Origin: Pseudomonas kuykendallii
GTDB lineage: Bacteria; Pseudomonadota; Gammaproteobacteria; Pseudomonadales; Pseudomonadaceae
Direction of reading: 5' to 3'
Length of the DNA stretch: 64,000 bases
Assembly (NCBI RefSeq): GCF_900106975.1
Contig: NZ_FNNU01000008.1
Span: forward strand, 93,923-157,922
The notes beneath the pieces were generated by a model, which worked only from the letters and a program-made list of their open reading frames with translations, had not been told where the DNA came from and ran no database searches. Positions 48,350 through 57,423 of this stretch are shown in pieces (positions within the stretch are counted from its first letter, which is position 1; each line of letters starts with the position of its first letter). The position numbers and the translations under genes were made by a program.

Positions 48350-50067
48350 GGTTGGTTTTCCTGGCGTTTCTTCTGTTCGTACCAGAACTTGCGGCGCAGC
48401 AGTTCGGCCGGATCGTCCGGTATCTGCCGCAACCATTGTTCGAGTGCCTGGCGCCGCTCGCCGTCCAGCGGCGAGTCGTCGGGGACGGGTCTCTTGGTGG
48501 TTTCTTCTTCGCCGGGCGGTGGGCTGGCGTCCTTCGGCGTCGGCTGCGGGTCCGGCGCGGCATCGCCGGCCGGTTGCGCGGGCGGTTTCTCGCGGTCATC
48601 GCTCGACGGCGGCGCGGGGCTGGAGGTGCGGTCGGGCGGTGCCTGTTCGCCAGGCTGCGCCTCCGGCGAGGGGCTGCCCTGGCTCGGGTTCTGCGGCTTT
48701 TCCTGCTGGCGCTGGCGCAGCAGCTCTTCCACCAGGGCCTTGTTCTTCTGCGCCGCGCTCAGGTCCGGCTGGCGTTCCAGTGCCGCATCGTAGGCGTCGA
48801 TGGCTTCTTCCAGCTCGCCGCTTCTGGCCAGCGCGTTGCCGCGGTTGTAGTGGTCGGCGGCGCTGCTGCCCTTGGCGAAACGTTCGGCCGCCGCCGGATA
48901 GTCGCCCGCGCGATACAGCGCCTGCCCCTGCCAGCGCGGGTCTTCGAAGCGTTTTGCGGCTTCCGCCGGACGCTGCGCGTCGAGCAGGCGCTGGCCCTGC
49001 TGGTCGGGGCGCAGCCAGAGATCGTCGAAGCCGAAGGCGAACACCGGCTGCGGCAACACGAACAGCAACGGCAGGCAGAACAGCCAGCCGCGCCGGCCGG
49101 CGCAGGCAGCGATCAGCAGGAGCGGCAGCAGCAGCCAGTGCCCTTGGTCGGCCCACAGCGCCAGCTGGGTGACCTCGCCGTCCTCGCGCAGCCCCTGTGG
49201 CATGTCCAGCAGGCCGAGCTGCCGCAGGTCGGCCTCGTCGATGCGCGCCTGCGCGTAGCGGCCGTGCAGTTCGCCGGCGAAACGCTGCAGGCCGTTCTCG
49301 TCCAGCTTGGGCAGGAGAATCGCGCCCTGGTCGTCCTTGAGGAAACCACCGCCTTCGAGGGCGATCGGTGCGCCCTGGGGCGTGCCGACGCCGAGGATCA
49401 GCAACGCCGAGGCATGCCCGTCGAGGGCCTGGCGGATGCCCTGGCGCTCGCGTTCGTCGAGGCTGCTGCCGATCAGCAGCAGGCGGCCGCGGCCCTGCGC
49501 GCCCTGTTCGAGCAGGGCCAGCGCCTGCGCCACGGCGAGGTCCGCGCGGCGCCCCGGCTCTGGCATGATCGACGGCTTCAGCGCATCGAGCAGATTGCGC
49601 GCGGTGGAATGGTCGTTGGACAGCGGCACCAGCGTGTGGGCGCTGCCGGCATAGACGACGATCGCGGTCTGCGCCTCGGAGCGGGCCTCCAGCAGGTCGA
49701 GCAGCTTGCGCCGTGCCTGGGCCAGGCGGTTCGGCGTGGCGTCGGTGGCGAGCATCTCCGGAGTGAGTTCGAGCAGCACCACCAGCGGGTCGCTGCGTTT
49801 CTGGCTGACCTGCTCGGTGCGTTGCCAGCTGGGGCCGAGCAGGGCCAGCAGGGCGAGCAGCCAGGCCAGGCCCAGGGCGACCCAGGGCAGCCGGCTGCTG
49901 CGACCGCGTCCGCCGGAGAGCAGCACGTCGTGGAAGGCGGACGGCAGCAGCATCTGCCAGCGTCCGCTGCGCTGTTCGCGGTGCCAGAGGCGCCACAGCA
50001 GCCAGCCGAACAGCGGCAGCAGGAGCAGCCAGAACGGCCGCAGCCAATGTGGCCAGAGCGCGATCAT
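48346..50067 (-). CDS. VWA-TPR fusion protein (BatB/BatC type) with degenerate MIDAS
   Basis: This 573-residue protein has two N-terminal transmembrane helices (about 10-27 and 62-80), a VWA domain (about 90-285), two more membrane segments (about 310-345), TPR repeats (about 365-450) and a long Pro/Ser/Gln-rich tail ending in a short helical module (RRKFWYEQKKRQE). The metal-ion-dependent adhesion site that reads DxSxS in the partner is ELTPE here (residues 100-104), so divalent-metal binding is probably lost. It overlaps both neighbours by ATGA-type junctions. In the Bat system such proteins scaffold a membrane complex with MoxR. Confidence 0.9.
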   Translation of the reverse strand: MIALWPHWLRPFWLLLLPLFGWLLWRLWHREQRSGRWQMLLPSAFHDVLLSGGRGRSSRLPWVALGLAWLLALLALLGPSWQRTEQVSQKRSDPLVVLLELTPEMLATDATPNRLAQARRKLLDLLEARSEAQTAIVVYAGSAHTLVPLSNDHSTARNLLDALKPSIMPEPGRRADLAVAQALALLEQGAQGRGRLLLIGSSLDERERQGIRQALDGHASALLILGVGTPQGAPIALEGGGFLKDDQGAILLPKLDENGLQRFAGELHGRYAQARIDEADLRQLGLLDMPQGLREDGEVTQLALWADQGHWLLLPLLLIAACAGRRGWLFCLPLLFVLPQPVFAFGFDDLWLRPDQQGQRLLDAQRPAEAAKRFEDPRWQGQALYRAGDYPAAAERFAKGSSAADHYNRGNALARSGELEEAIDAYDAALERQPDLSAAQKNKALVEELLRQRQQEKPQNPSQGSPSPEAQPGEQAPPDRTSSPAPPSSDDREKPPAQPAGDAAPDPQPTPKDASPPPGEEETTKRPVPDDSPLDGERRQALEQWLRQIPDDPAELLRRKFWYEQKKRQENQP

Positions 50068-51128
50068 GGGCGGCGACTCCAGCGCGGACGCTTGGCGAAC
50101 AGCGGCTTGAGCCGCGTCAGTTTGCGCGGCAGGCGCTGGGCGAAACGCGGGTGCGGCCAGAGGGCGTGCGCCACCAGCGCCAGGCTGAGCAGCACCGCGG
50201 CGGCCAGCGGCCAGCTGTACAGCGCGCGGGCCGGGCGCGCCTGGGTCGGTTTCTGCGCCACCGGCTCGAGCCGGTCGAGGCTTTCGCCGATGGCTTTGAG
50301 TTCGTCCTGCGAGCGCGCCCGGAAATACTCGCCGCCGGTGAGGCTGGCGATCTGGCGCAGCGTCGGTTCGTCCAGGTCCAAGCCGGGATTCAGCCCCAGC
50401 AGGCCGAGGGTGCCGCTGTCGGCGGGGTCGGCGCCGATACCGATGGTGTAGACCTTCACCTGTTCTTCGGCGGCCAGGCGTGCGGCAGTCAGCGGATCGA
50501 TCTGCCCGCCGTTGTTGGCACCGTCGGTGACCAGCACCAGCACGCGGCTGTCGGCCGGGCGCTCGCGCAGGCGCTTGACCGCCAGCCCGATGGCGTCGCC
50601 CACCGCGGTGTTCTTGCCGGCGATGCCGATCAGCGCTTCGTCGAGCCAGGTGCGCACGGTGTGGCGGTCGAAGGTCAGCGGCGATTGCAGATACGCCTGG
50701 CTGCCGAACAGGATCAGCCCGACGCGGTCGCCGCGGCGGCCTTCGATGAAATCGCCGAGCAGGCGCTTGACCAAGGTCAGGCGGCTCGCCGGCTGCTCGT
50801 CCCACTGCATGTCGGCGTAATCCATCGAGCCGGACACGTCCACCGCCAGCAGCAGGTCGCGGCCGCTGGCCGGCAAGGGCAGGGGTTCGCCGACCCACTG
50901 CGGGCGCGCCGCGGCGAGCAGCAGCAACAGCCAGAGCGCGGCGAACGGCGCCTGCTGGCGCCAGGCCGGCAGGTTGGCGCGGGCGCGTCGTCCGGCGAGG
51001 CCTTCGAGTTCATCGAGGAAGCTGACGTTGAGCGCCGCCTCGCCGCTGTCCGCGGGCGGCAGCAGGATGCGCAGCAGCCAGGGCAGCGGCGCGAGCAGCA
51101 GCAACCACGGCCAGGCGAACTCAAACAT
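50064..51128 (-). CDS. batA: VWA-domain membrane protein (BatA type)
   Basis: This 354-residue protein has N-terminal transmembrane helices (about 7-23 and 60-76), a VWA domain (about 88-290) with an intact MIDAS (DVSGS at 97-101, GKNTAVGDAIG near 168-178, TDGANNG near 200) and a C-terminal transmembrane helix (about 305-325). It is the metal-binding VWA partner of the MoxR ATPase system and is thought to assemble or regulate envelope complexes. Its start overlaps the end of the DUF4381 gene by eight bases, and its stop overlaps the VWA-TPR start. Confidence 0.93.
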   Translation of the reverse strand: MFEFAWPWLLLLAPLPWLLRILLPPADSGEAALNVSFLDELEGLAGRRARANLPAWRQQAPFAALWLLLLLAAARPQWVGEPLPLPASGRDLLLAVDVSGSMDYADMQWDEQPASRLTLVKRLLGDFIEGRRGDRVGLILFGSQAYLQSPLTFDRHTVRTWLDEALIGIAGKNTAVGDAIGLAVKRLRERPADSRVLVLVTDGANNGGQIDPLTAARLAAEEQVKVYTIGIGADPADSGTLGLLGLNPGLDLDEPTLRQIASLTGGEYFRARSQDELKAIGESLDRLEPVAQKPTQARPARALYSWPLAAAVLLSLALVAHALWPHPRFAQRLPRKLTRLKPLFAKRPRWSRRP

Positions 51129-51615
51129 GCTTGCGCACCCAGATGTCGATGGCCTGCTGCAGGCCGGCGATGGCCTTGTCGTCGAGCCGGCATTGCGGCC
51201 GGTAGGCGCCGTCGACGAGGACCATCCAGCGCGTCAGCCCGGCCGCCGGGCAGCGGTTGTCGAGGAACGCCAGCCAGGCGCGCCCGCTGAGGGTCTCGCA
51301 GTGGTCGTTCGGGTAATGCGCCAGGCACAGGCGCTTGAGCAGCGCGTTGAGTTGCTGCAGCCAGGGGCCGGCCGGCGCGTCGTCGTAGGGCTTCGGCAAC
51401 TGCTCCAGCTCGTGCAGGGCGGCCTGGCGCAGCGGGTCGAGACGTACCTCGGTGCGGCGTTCGCGGCGCCGCTGCGGTATCCGCCCGCGCAACCGCCAGA
51501 GCCCCCAGAGCGCGACCGGCAGCAGCGCCGCCAGCAGCCACCAGCCAGGTGCTGGCGGCCAGGCGGAAACCGGCGGCGGCGCGATCAGGGGCTGGAGTTG
51601 GTCGAGCGGGTTCAT
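51121..51615 (-). CDS. DUF4381 membrane protein of the MoxR-Bat operon
   Basis: This 164-residue protein has a single transmembrane helix (about residues 24-42, PGWWLLAALLPVALWGLWRL) and a cytosolic helical domain with LHELEQL and LLKRLCLAHYPND. The WLAFLDNRC segment is characteristic of DUF4381. These proteins occur almost only in moxR operons between DUF58 and VWA genes and presumably link the complex to the membrane. Translation is coupled on both sides: ATGA with DUF58 upstream and an eight-base overlap with the VWA gene downstream. Confidence 0.9.
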   Translation of the reverse strand: MNPLDQLQPLIAPPPVSAWPPAPGWWLLAALLPVALWGLWRLRGRIPQRRRERRTEVRLDPLRQAALHELEQLPKPYDDAPAGPWLQQLNALLKRLCLAHYPNDHCETLSGRAWLAFLDNRCPAAGLTRWMVLVDGAYRPQCRLDDKAIAGLQQAIDIWVRKHV

Positions 51616-52559
51616 TTGCGTTTTTCCGAGCGCTGCACGTAGAGGTGGTCGCGCAACTGGTCGACCAGATCGCTGGCCGTGCTCAGCGGCAGCAGCGGCA
51701 CGCAGAGCTTCTGCGCCAGGCGCTGCCAGCGCTGCCCGCGCTCTTCGGCCTGGGCGGCGTAGACCAGCCGCAGCTCGGCGGCGTGGGTGTCGAGTTCCAG
51801 CCGCGCGCCGCGCTCGGCGAAGCGCAGCAGCCCGGCCGCCGGCAGCTCGTGGTCGAGCGGATCGGAGAGCGGCAGCAGGACCAGGTCGGTGTGTCGCGCC
51901 AGGAGGGAAAGCTGCTGCTCGGCGGCCTCGGACAGCGCGCGCTCGTCGCACAGCACCAGCATCAGGCTGCCAGGGCGCAGCACTTCGCGGGCGCGGCGCA
52001 GGGCCAGGCCGAAGGCGTCGCGGTTCGGCTGCGCTTCGCTGTGCAGCGCCTGGTTGGCGCGCACCAGCCGGTTGAGCAGTTGCAGCAGGCTCTGCTTGCT
52101 GCGCCGCGGGCGGATTTCGTGGTGCTCGTGATCGCCGAACACCAGCCCGCCGATGCGATCGTTGTGGCCCAGCGCGGCCCAGCCGATCAGCGCCGCCGCG
52201 CGCGCGGCGAGCACCGACTTGAATTGCAGTGCAGAGCCGAAGAACAGCCGCCGGCTCTGTTCCACCAGGATGAACACCGGGCGTTCGCGCTCCTCGTGGA
52301 ACAGCTTGGTGTGGGGCTCCTGGGTGCGCGCGGTGACGCGCCAGTCGATGGTGCGCACGTCGTCGCCGGCCTGATACACGCGCACCTGGTCGAAATCCAC
52401 GCCGCGCCCGCGCAGCTTGGAATGATGCAGGCCAATCAGCGGGCTGCGCCGGCTCGGCGTGGAGAACAGCTGCACCTCGCGCACCCGGTGGCGCATGTCG
52501 ATCAGCTCGGCGAGGTCGCTGCGAATGCCAGGCTGCAGCGGCAACGGGTGGGTGGTCAC
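51612..52559 (-). CDS. DUF58 domain protein (MoxR-associated)
   Basis: This 315-residue protein carries the DUF58 signature block SKLRGRGVDFDQVRVYQAGDD followed by VRTIDWRVTAR (about residues 48-80). The remaining two thirds have a VWA-like alpha/beta fold (FILVEQSRRLFFG, LMLVLCDERALSE). It starts at GTG 52559, which overlaps the moxR stop as GTGA. No ATG start is available nearby. DUF58 proteins are constant partners of MoxR ATPases. It carries no membrane helix. Confidence 0.92.
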   Translation of the reverse strand: MTTHPLPLQPGIRSDLAELIDMRHRVREVQLFSTPSRRSPLIGLHHSKLRGRGVDFDQVRVYQAGDDVRTIDWRVTARTQEPHTKLFHEERERPVFILVEQSRRLFFGSALQFKSVLAARAAALIGWAALGHNDRIGGLVFGDHEHHEIRPRRSKQSLLQLLNRLVRANQALHSEAQPNRDAFGLALRRAREVLRPGSLMLVLCDERALSEAAEQQLSLLARHTDLVLLPLSDPLDHELPAAGLLRFAERGARLELDTHAAELRLVYAAQAEERGQRWQRLAQKLCVPLLPLSTASDLVDQLRDHLYVQRSEKRK

Positions 52560-53515
52560 GCCACCGCCACCACGTCGAGGATGCGCTGGATCACCTTGTC
52601 CTGATCGACGCCCGAAGCCTCGGCCTCGAAGGACAGGATCACCCGATGGCGCAGCACGTCGAAGAGCATCGCCTGGATATCTTCCGGGCTGACGAAGTCG
52701 CGGCCGGCCAGCCAGGCGTGCGCGCGCGCGCAGCGGTCGAGGGCGATGGAACCGCGCGGGCTGGCGCCGTAGGCGATCCACTCGGCGAGTTCGGCGTCGA
52801 ACTTGGCCGGGGTGCGCGTGGCCATGACCAGTTGCACCAGGTATTCCTCCACCGCATCGGCCATGTACAGACCAAGGATTTCCTTGCGCGCGGCGAAGAT
52901 GGCCTGCTGGCTGACGCGGCGCTCGGGCAGGCTTTCGCCGTTCAGCGCTTCGCCGCGGGCCTGGGCGAGGATCTTGCGTTCGACGCTGGCGTCGGGGAAG
53001 CCGATCTTCACGTGCATGAGGAAGCGGTCGAGCTGCGCTTCGGGCAGCGGGTAGGTGCCCTCCTGCTCGATGGGGTTCTGCGTCGCCATCACCAGGAACA
53101 GCGGCGACAGATCGTAGGTGCTGCGGCCGACGCTGACCTGGCGCTCCGCCATGGCTTCGAGCAGCGCCGACTGCACCTTCGCCGGGGCGCGGTTGATTTC
53201 GTCGGCGAGCACCAGGTTGTGGAAGATCGGCCCCTGCTGGAACACGAAGCTGCCGGTTTCCGGGCGATAGATCTCGGTGCCGGTGATGTCCGCCGGAAGC
53301 AGGTCGGGGGTGAACTGGATGCGGTGGAATTCGGCCTCCAGGCCCTCGGCCAGGTCCTTGATGGCCTTGGTCTTGGCCAGCCCAGGCGCGCCTTCGACCA
53401 GCAGGTGGCCGTCGGCGAGCAGTGCCACCAGCATGCGTTCGACGAGCTTTTCCTGGCCGAGGATCTGGCTGGAGAGAAATTGTCGCAGCGCGACTAGCGC
53501 CTCGCGGTGTTCCAT
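52556..53515 (-). CDS. moxR: MoxR-family AAA+ ATPase
   Basis: This 319-residue AAA+ ATPase has the Walker A GAPGLAKTKA at residues 42-51, the Walker B/sensor block VLADEINRAPAKVQSALLEAM near 104-124, MATQNPIEQEGTYPLPEAQLDRF (sensor 1 and arginine-finger region) near 143-165, and a C-terminal lid with ARAHAWLAGRDFV. MoxR ATPases act as chaperone-like assembly factors on VWA partners. It is the first gene of the six-gene operon moxR-DUF58-DUF4381-batA-VWA/TPR-batD, with every junction overlapping. It matches PA3070 by memory. Confidence 0.95.
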   Translation of the reverse strand: MEHREALVALRQFLSSQILGQEKLVERMLVALLADGHLLVEGAPGLAKTKAIKDLAEGLEAEFHRIQFTPDLLPADITGTEIYRPETGSFVFQQGPIFHNLVLADEINRAPAKVQSALLEAMAERQVSVGRSTYDLSPLFLVMATQNPIEQEGTYPLPEAQLDRFLMHVKIGFPDASVERKILAQARGEALNGESLPERRVSQQAIFAARKEILGLYMADAVEEYLVQLVMATRTPAKFDAELAEWIAYGASPRGSIALDRCARAHAWLAGRDFVSPEDIQAMLFDVLRHRVILSFEAEASGVDQDKVIQRILDVVAVA

Positions 53516-53780
53516 GGGGTCGATTCCGGATGAATGGCGAGCCAGAGCCGCTCGTCGAAGGCGTCGTATCTTAATCGAAGGCGGCGGGCGTAGCTAAGGC
53601 TGCATGCACCGCCGCGGGAGCGTTCCGGGGGTGTTCCGCCGTGGTGCGCCACCTGGCCGGAACGTGTCCTGGCGGTGCGAAACCGGCACGGATTTTTGCG
53701 ACCTGAAGGTGCATTGGTGTGAGTGGGTGTACGTGTGTGGTGCAAAACACTACTTATTAGTTAAATGTCCAGATAGTTTG

Positions 53781-53809
53781 TTGCAGCTGTCTACTTTGTT
53801 GGGTATATC
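53781..53809 (+). promoter_or_regulatory. Candidate sigma-70 promoter of the glycine-riboswitch operon
   Basis: TTGCAG and TATATC are separated by exactly 17 bases, within an AT-rich stretch (about 53740-53815) that stands out from the GC-rich surroundings. A start about 7 bases after the -10 would fall at 53816, directly before the first paired element of the riboswitch at 53818. The remaining part of the gap back to moxR (53516-53740) shows no gene. Confidence 0.6.
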
Positions 53810-53817
53810 TCTCGCAA

Positions 53818-53967
53818 CCACGGGAGAGACCGGTCAGATGCCGGCGCCGAAGGAGCAACCGCCCCGGAAACTCTCAGGCAAAAGGACCGTGGGGCTCACC
53901 GCATTCTGGAAAGAGGCGCCGCATGCGCCCGCCGACGGGATAACGCTCTCAGGCAACCATGACAGAA
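53818..53967 (+). promoter_or_regulatory. Tandem glycine riboswitch (two aptamers)
   Basis: Aptamer I spans 53818-53892. Its closing helix is CCACGG with CCGTGG, and inside lie the diagnostic GGAGAG, GGCGCCGAAGGAGCAA and CGGAAACTCTCAGGCA followed by AAAGGAC. Aptamer II spans 53904-53967, closed by TTCTG with CAGAA, with GGCGCC, CGCCGACGGGA and GCTCTCAGGCAA. Both halves keep the conserved CTCTCAGGCA core of the Rfam glycine riboswitch. In known cases this RNA controls glycine cleavage genes or glycine transporters. Here it precedes an amino acid ABC importer and an SHMT-like gene. The identification is by direct motif recognition, and the ligand is assumed to be glycine. Confidence 0.95.
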
Positions 53968-54016
53968 GGGGCAGATGGCCGATGATTCGGTTGGAAGTCT
54001 GCCGCGTTGCCCTTTT
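53966..54016 (+). terminator. Expression-platform hairpin of the glycine riboswitch
   Basis: GGCAGA (53970-53975) pairs with TCTGCC (53998-54003) around an inner CCGA-TGAT-TCGG hairpin. The flanking AAGGGGCA can extend the stem with TTGCCCTT, after which the sequence reads CCCTTTTGTC. The 5-prime arm directly abuts and partly shares the CAGAAGG that closes aptamer II, so formation of the two helices could be mutually exclusive. Glycine binding would then favour read-through (an ON switch). The folding is by eye, not computed. Confidence 0.55.
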
Positions 54017-54139
54017 GTCAGTGCCACTGCGCTCGATCTCCTTCCTCTTCGATTGGCCATTCTTCGCGGATCAAGCGGCGCGGGCAGGCATCCTCCGGTG
54101 TCTGTCCTCGTCTGTTCAATAGCGGATCGGGGTCAGTTC

Positions 54140-55078
54140 ATGACAAGCACAAAGCAGTCAGGCGGCATGAAGAAGAAGGGTCTGTTGGGCGCGGGCATCT
54201 GCGTACTGGCGGCGTGGGTTTCGCTGGTCAATGCGCAGGAACTGGAGGGCACGCTGAAGAAGGTCGCGGACTCCGGCAGCATCACCGTAGGTCATCGCGA
54301 TGGCGGCATTCCGTTCTCCTACTACGACGACAAGCAGCAGCCCGTGGGCTACGCCATGGACCTGTGCGGTAAGGTGGTCGATGCGGTGAAGGCCAAGCTC
54401 GGCAAGCCCGACCTGAAGGTCGAGTACGTGCCCGTGACCGGCACCACGCGCATCCCGCTGCTGGCCAACGGCACCATCGACATGGAGTGCGGCACCACCA
54501 CCAACAACGCCGAACGCCAGCGCCAGGTGGCGTTCTCCACCACCTACTTCGTCGCCGGCGTGCGCATCATGGCGAAGAAGGCTGACCACATCACCAGCCT
54601 GCAGGACCTCAAGGGCAAGACCATCGTGACGCCGGCGGGCACCACCAGCGTGCGTCTGCTCAACGAGGCGAACAACAAGGACGACCTGGGCATGCGCATC
54701 CTGTCCGCCAAGGACAATGCCGAGGCGCTGCTCACCGTGGAAACCGGCCGCGCGGTCGCCTACGTGTTCGACGACGTCTCCCTCGCCGGGGTGATCGCCT
54801 CGTCGCGCTCCCCGGAAATCTGGGAGATCGTTGGCGATGCACTCTCCGTGGAGCCCTACGGAATCATGCTGCGGCGCAACGATGCGCAGTTCAAGGCGCT
54901 GGCCGACGAGACCCTCGGCGCGCTCTATGCCAGCGGCGAGATCAACGCGATCTATGACAAGTGGTTCCTGCAGCCGATTCCGCCGCGCGGCATCCTGATG
55001 AATCTGCCGATGTCGGAGCAGTTGAAGAAGGTCGTCGCCGCGCCGACCGACAGTGCCGACCCGCAGGTCTACCAGTAA
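54140..55078 (+). CDS. Amino acid ABC transporter substrate-binding protein (GltI/AatJ-like)
   Basis: This 312-residue periplasmic binding protein is of the polar amino acid (PAAT) family. The signal peptide is MKKKGLLGAGICVLAAWVSLVNA, preceded by a nine-residue extension. An internal ATG at 54167 is an equally plausible start. The mature part resembles glutamate/aspartate-binding GltI/AatJ: GHRDGGIPFSYYDDKQQPVGY, MDLCGKVVDAVK, TRIPLLANGTIDMECGTTTNN and YGIMLRRND. It is the first gene of the riboswitch operon, 124 bases after the expression platform. Ligand identity cannot be fixed. The GltI-like body suggests an acidic amino acid, whereas the riboswitch suggests something linked to glycine. 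Confidence 0.92.
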   Translation: MTSTKQSGGMKKKGLLGAGICVLAAWVSLVNAQELEGTLKKVADSGSITVGHRDGGIPFSYYDDKQQPVGYAMDLCGKVVDAVKAKLGKPDLKVEYVPVTGTTRIPLLANGTIDMECGTTTNNAERQRQVAFSTTYFVAGVRIMAKKADHITSLQDLKGKTIVTPAGTTSVRLLNEANNKDDLGMRILSAKDNAEALLTVETGRAVAYVFDDVSLAGVIASSRSPEIWEIVGDALSVEPYGIMLRRNDAQFKALADETLGALYASGEINAIYDKWFLQPIPPRGILMNLPMSEQLKKVVAAPTDSADPQVYQ

Positions 55079-55165
55079 GCCGCCGCCGGGGCCGGTTCGC
55101 CGGCTCCGGTGTTTCGCGCAGGCCGGTTCCGGCCCGCGTCCGCTGCCCTTCGCCCGGATACCCGC

Positions 55166-55912
55166 ATGGATTACACCTGGAACTGGAGCGCCCTCTGGTC
55201 GCTCTCCCTTGACGGTCGCCTGACCTATTTCGAGACGCTGCTGCTGGGCCTGGCCTGGACCCTGGCGACGGCGCTCTCTGCCTTCGTTCTTGCGCTGCTG
55301 GTCGGCTCGCTGCTCGGCGTGATGCGCAGCGCGCCGGTGGCCTGGATGAACCGGGTCGGCGCCTGTTTCGTCGAGCTGTTTCGCAACGTGCCGCTGCTGG
55401 TGCAGATGTTCCTCTGGTACTTCGTGTTGCCCGAGTTGCTGCCCGACGCCGCCGGCGACTGGCTCAAGCAACTGCCGGACGCGCAGTTCTACACCGCGGT
55501 GCTGTGCCTGGGCTGCTACCACGGGGCGCGGGTCGCCGAAGTGGTGCGCTCGGGGCTGGGCAGCCTGTCGCGCGGGCAGGGCATGGCCGGCCAGGCGCTC
55601 GGCCTGACGCTGCCGCAGACCTATCGCTACGTGCTGTTGCCGATGGCCTACCGGATCGTCGTGCCGACCCTGACCTCGGAATTCCTCAGCACCACCAAGA
55701 ACACCTCGGTGGCGCTGGCCATCGGCCTGGTCGAGCTGACCGCCAGCGCGCGGGCGATGCAGGAGGGCACGTTCCAGGTGTTCGAGGCGTTCGCCGTCGC
55801 CACCGTGCTGTACCTGGCGCTGAACCTGGTCATTGTGTTCCTGATGCGCGTGCTGGAACGCAAGGCGCAGGTTCCGGGGTATGTCAGCGGCCATGAGAAG
55901 GGAGGGCGCTGA
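55166..55912 (+). CDS. Amino acid ABC transporter permease (GltJ/AatQ-like)
   Basis: This 248-residue inner-membrane permease has about five transmembrane helices (about residues 23-50, 65-95, 108-125, 160-180 and 212-236). The cytoplasmic EAA-type loop that contacts the ATPase is GQALGLTLPQTYRYVLLPMAYR (about 142-163). Typical His/Glu/Gln permease features are VELFRNVPLLVQMF and STTKNTSVA. The start MDYTWNW at 55166 is 87 bases after the binding-protein stop. No terminator lies between them. It is followed with one base between by the second permease. Confidence 0.94.
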   Translation: MDYTWNWSALWSLSLDGRLTYFETLLLGLAWTLATALSAFVLALLVGSLLGVMRSAPVAWMNRVGACFVELFRNVPLLVQMFLWYFVLPELLPDAAGDWLKQLPDAQFYTAVLCLGCYHGARVAEVVRSGLGSLSRGQGMAGQALGLTLPQTYRYVLLPMAYRIVVPTLTSEFLSTTKNTSVALAIGLVELTASARAMQEGTFQVFEAFAVATVLYLALNLVIVFLMRVLERKAQVPGYVSGHEKGGR

Positions 55913-55913
55913 G

Positions 55914-56606
55914 ATGTTCGCCGGTTTCGATTTCGATGTGATCGTGCGTGCCCTGCCGTACCTGTTCCTCGACGGCATGGCCTTCACCCTGACCCTCACC
56001 GTGCTGGCAACCCTGGGCGGGATCGTCCTGGGCACGCTGCTGGCGCTGATGCGGCTGTCGCGCTTCGCCGTGCTCTCCACCTTCGCTGCCAGCTACGTCA
56101 ACCTGATGCGCTCGCTGCCGCTGGTGCTGGTGATCTTCTGGTTCTATTTCCTGATGCCCTACGTCGGCCAGTGGGTCACCGGCGCGGCCAACCCGGTGCG
56201 CGTCGGCCCGTTCTGGTCGTCGCTGGTGACCTTCACCCTGTTCGAGGCCAGCTACTTCTGCGAAATCATCCGCTCCGGCATCCAGTCCGTGCCACGCGGG
56301 CAGGTGATGGCTTCCCAGGCGATGGGCATGACCACCGCGCAGACCATGGGCTACGTGATCCTGCCGCAGGCGTTCCGCAACATGCTGCCGATCCTGCTGA
56401 CCCAGACCATCGTGCTGTTCCAGGACACCTCGCTGGTGTACGTGCTGTCGATCACCGACTTCCTCGGCGCCGCGGCGAAGGTCGCCCAGCGCGACGGCCG
56501 CCTGCTGGAGATGTACCTGTTCGCCGCGCTGGTCTATTTCGCGATCTCCTTCACCGCATCCTTTTTCGTGCGCCGCCTGCAAAGGCGCGTCGCCATCGTT
56601 CGCTGA
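55914..56606 (+). CDS. Amino acid ABC transporter permease (GltK/AatM-like)
   Basis: This 230-residue second permease of the importer has about five transmembrane helices, [18 protein letters not shown] near residues 62-79 and the EAA loop [23 protein letters not shown] near 139-161. The [14 protein letters not shown] motif is typical of GltK/AatM. GGAGGG lies nine bases before the ATG at 55914, which almost touches the preceding stop. It forms a heterodimer with the upstream permease. Confidence 0.94.
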   Translation: MFAGFDFDVIVRALPYLFLDGMAFTLTLTVLATLGGIVLGTLLALMRLSRFAVLSTFAASYVNLMRSLPLVLVIFWFYFLMPYVGQWVTGAANPVRVGPFWSSLVTFTLFEASYFCEIIRSGIQSVPRGQVMASQAMGMTTAQTMGYVILPQAFRNMLPILLTQTIVLFQDTSLVYVLSITDFLGAAAKVAQRDGRLLEMYLFAALVYFAISFTASFFVRRLQRRVAIVR

Positions 56607-56614
56607 GGTTTCCC

Positions 56615-57349
56615 ATGTCCATGATCGCCATCAAGCAGGTTTCCAAGTCCTACGGTGATTTCCAGGTGCTGAAGAATTGCTCGACCGAGGTCGCCAAGGG
56701 CGAGGTCGTGGTGGTCTGCGGCCCGTCCGGTTCCGGCAAGTCGACCCTGATCAAGACCGTCAACGGCCTGGAGCCGATCAACCAGGGCGAGATCGTCGTC
56801 GACGGAACCACGGTCACCGACAAGGCCACCAACCTGCCGCAGCTGCGCTCGCGGGTCGGCATGGTGTTCCAGCATTTCGAACTGTTCCCGCACCTGAGCA
56901 TTGCCGAGAACCTCGCGCTGGCGCAGATGAAAGTGCTCAAGCGCTCGCGCGCCGAGGCGCTGGCCAAGGGTGCGGCGCTGCTGGCGCGAGTAGGGCTGTC
57001 GGCGCATGCGGACAAGTTCCCCGGCCAGCTCTCCGGTGGCCAGCAGCAGCGCGTGGCCATCGCCCGTGCCCTGGCGATGGACCCGGTGGTGATGCTGTTC
57101 GACGAACCGACTTCGGCGCTGGACCCGGAAATGGTGACCGAAGTGCTCGACGTGATGGTCGAACTGGCCAACGAAGGCATGACCATGATGGTGGTCACCC
57201 ACGAGATGGGCTTCGCGCGCAAGGTCGCCAACCGCGTGGTGTTCATGGACGCCGGCGAAGTGGTGGAGGATGCCGACAAGGAGGCGTTCTTCGCCGAACC
57301 GCGCAGCGAGCGGGCGCGGCAGTTCCTGTCGAAGATTCTCGCGCATTGA
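56615..57349 (+). CDS. Amino acid ABC transporter ATP-binding protein (GltL/AatP-like)
   Basis: This 244-residue ABC ATPase has Walker [10 protein letters not shown] (36-44), Q-loop [10 protein letters not shown] (near 84-93), signature LSGGQQQR (near 137-144), Walker [13 protein letters not shown] (near 157-168) and H-loop VVTHEMGFA (near 193-201). Length and motifs match the GlnQ/GltL class of polar amino acid importers. It starts eight bases after the second permease. The SHMT-like gene begins 74 bases later without a terminator, so it probably belongs to the same transcript. Confidence 0.96.
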   Translation: MSMIAIKQVSKSYGDFQVLKNCSTEVAKGEVVVVCGPSGSGKSTLIKTVNGLEPINQGEIVVDGTTVTDKATNLPQLRSRVGMVFQHFELFPHLSIAENLALAQMKVLKRSRAEALAKGAALLARVGLSAHADKFPGQLSGGQQQRVAIARALAMDPVVMLFDEPTSALDPEMVTEVLDVMVELANEGMTMMVVTHEMGFARKVANRVVFMDAGEVVEDADKEAFFAEPRSERARQFLSKILAH

Positions 57350-57423
57350 CGGACAGGGCGCGGCCGGTATCGGCACGCCTGATTCGACGCCGGTCGCACA
57401 TCCCTTTCTGACGGAGCCACGAC

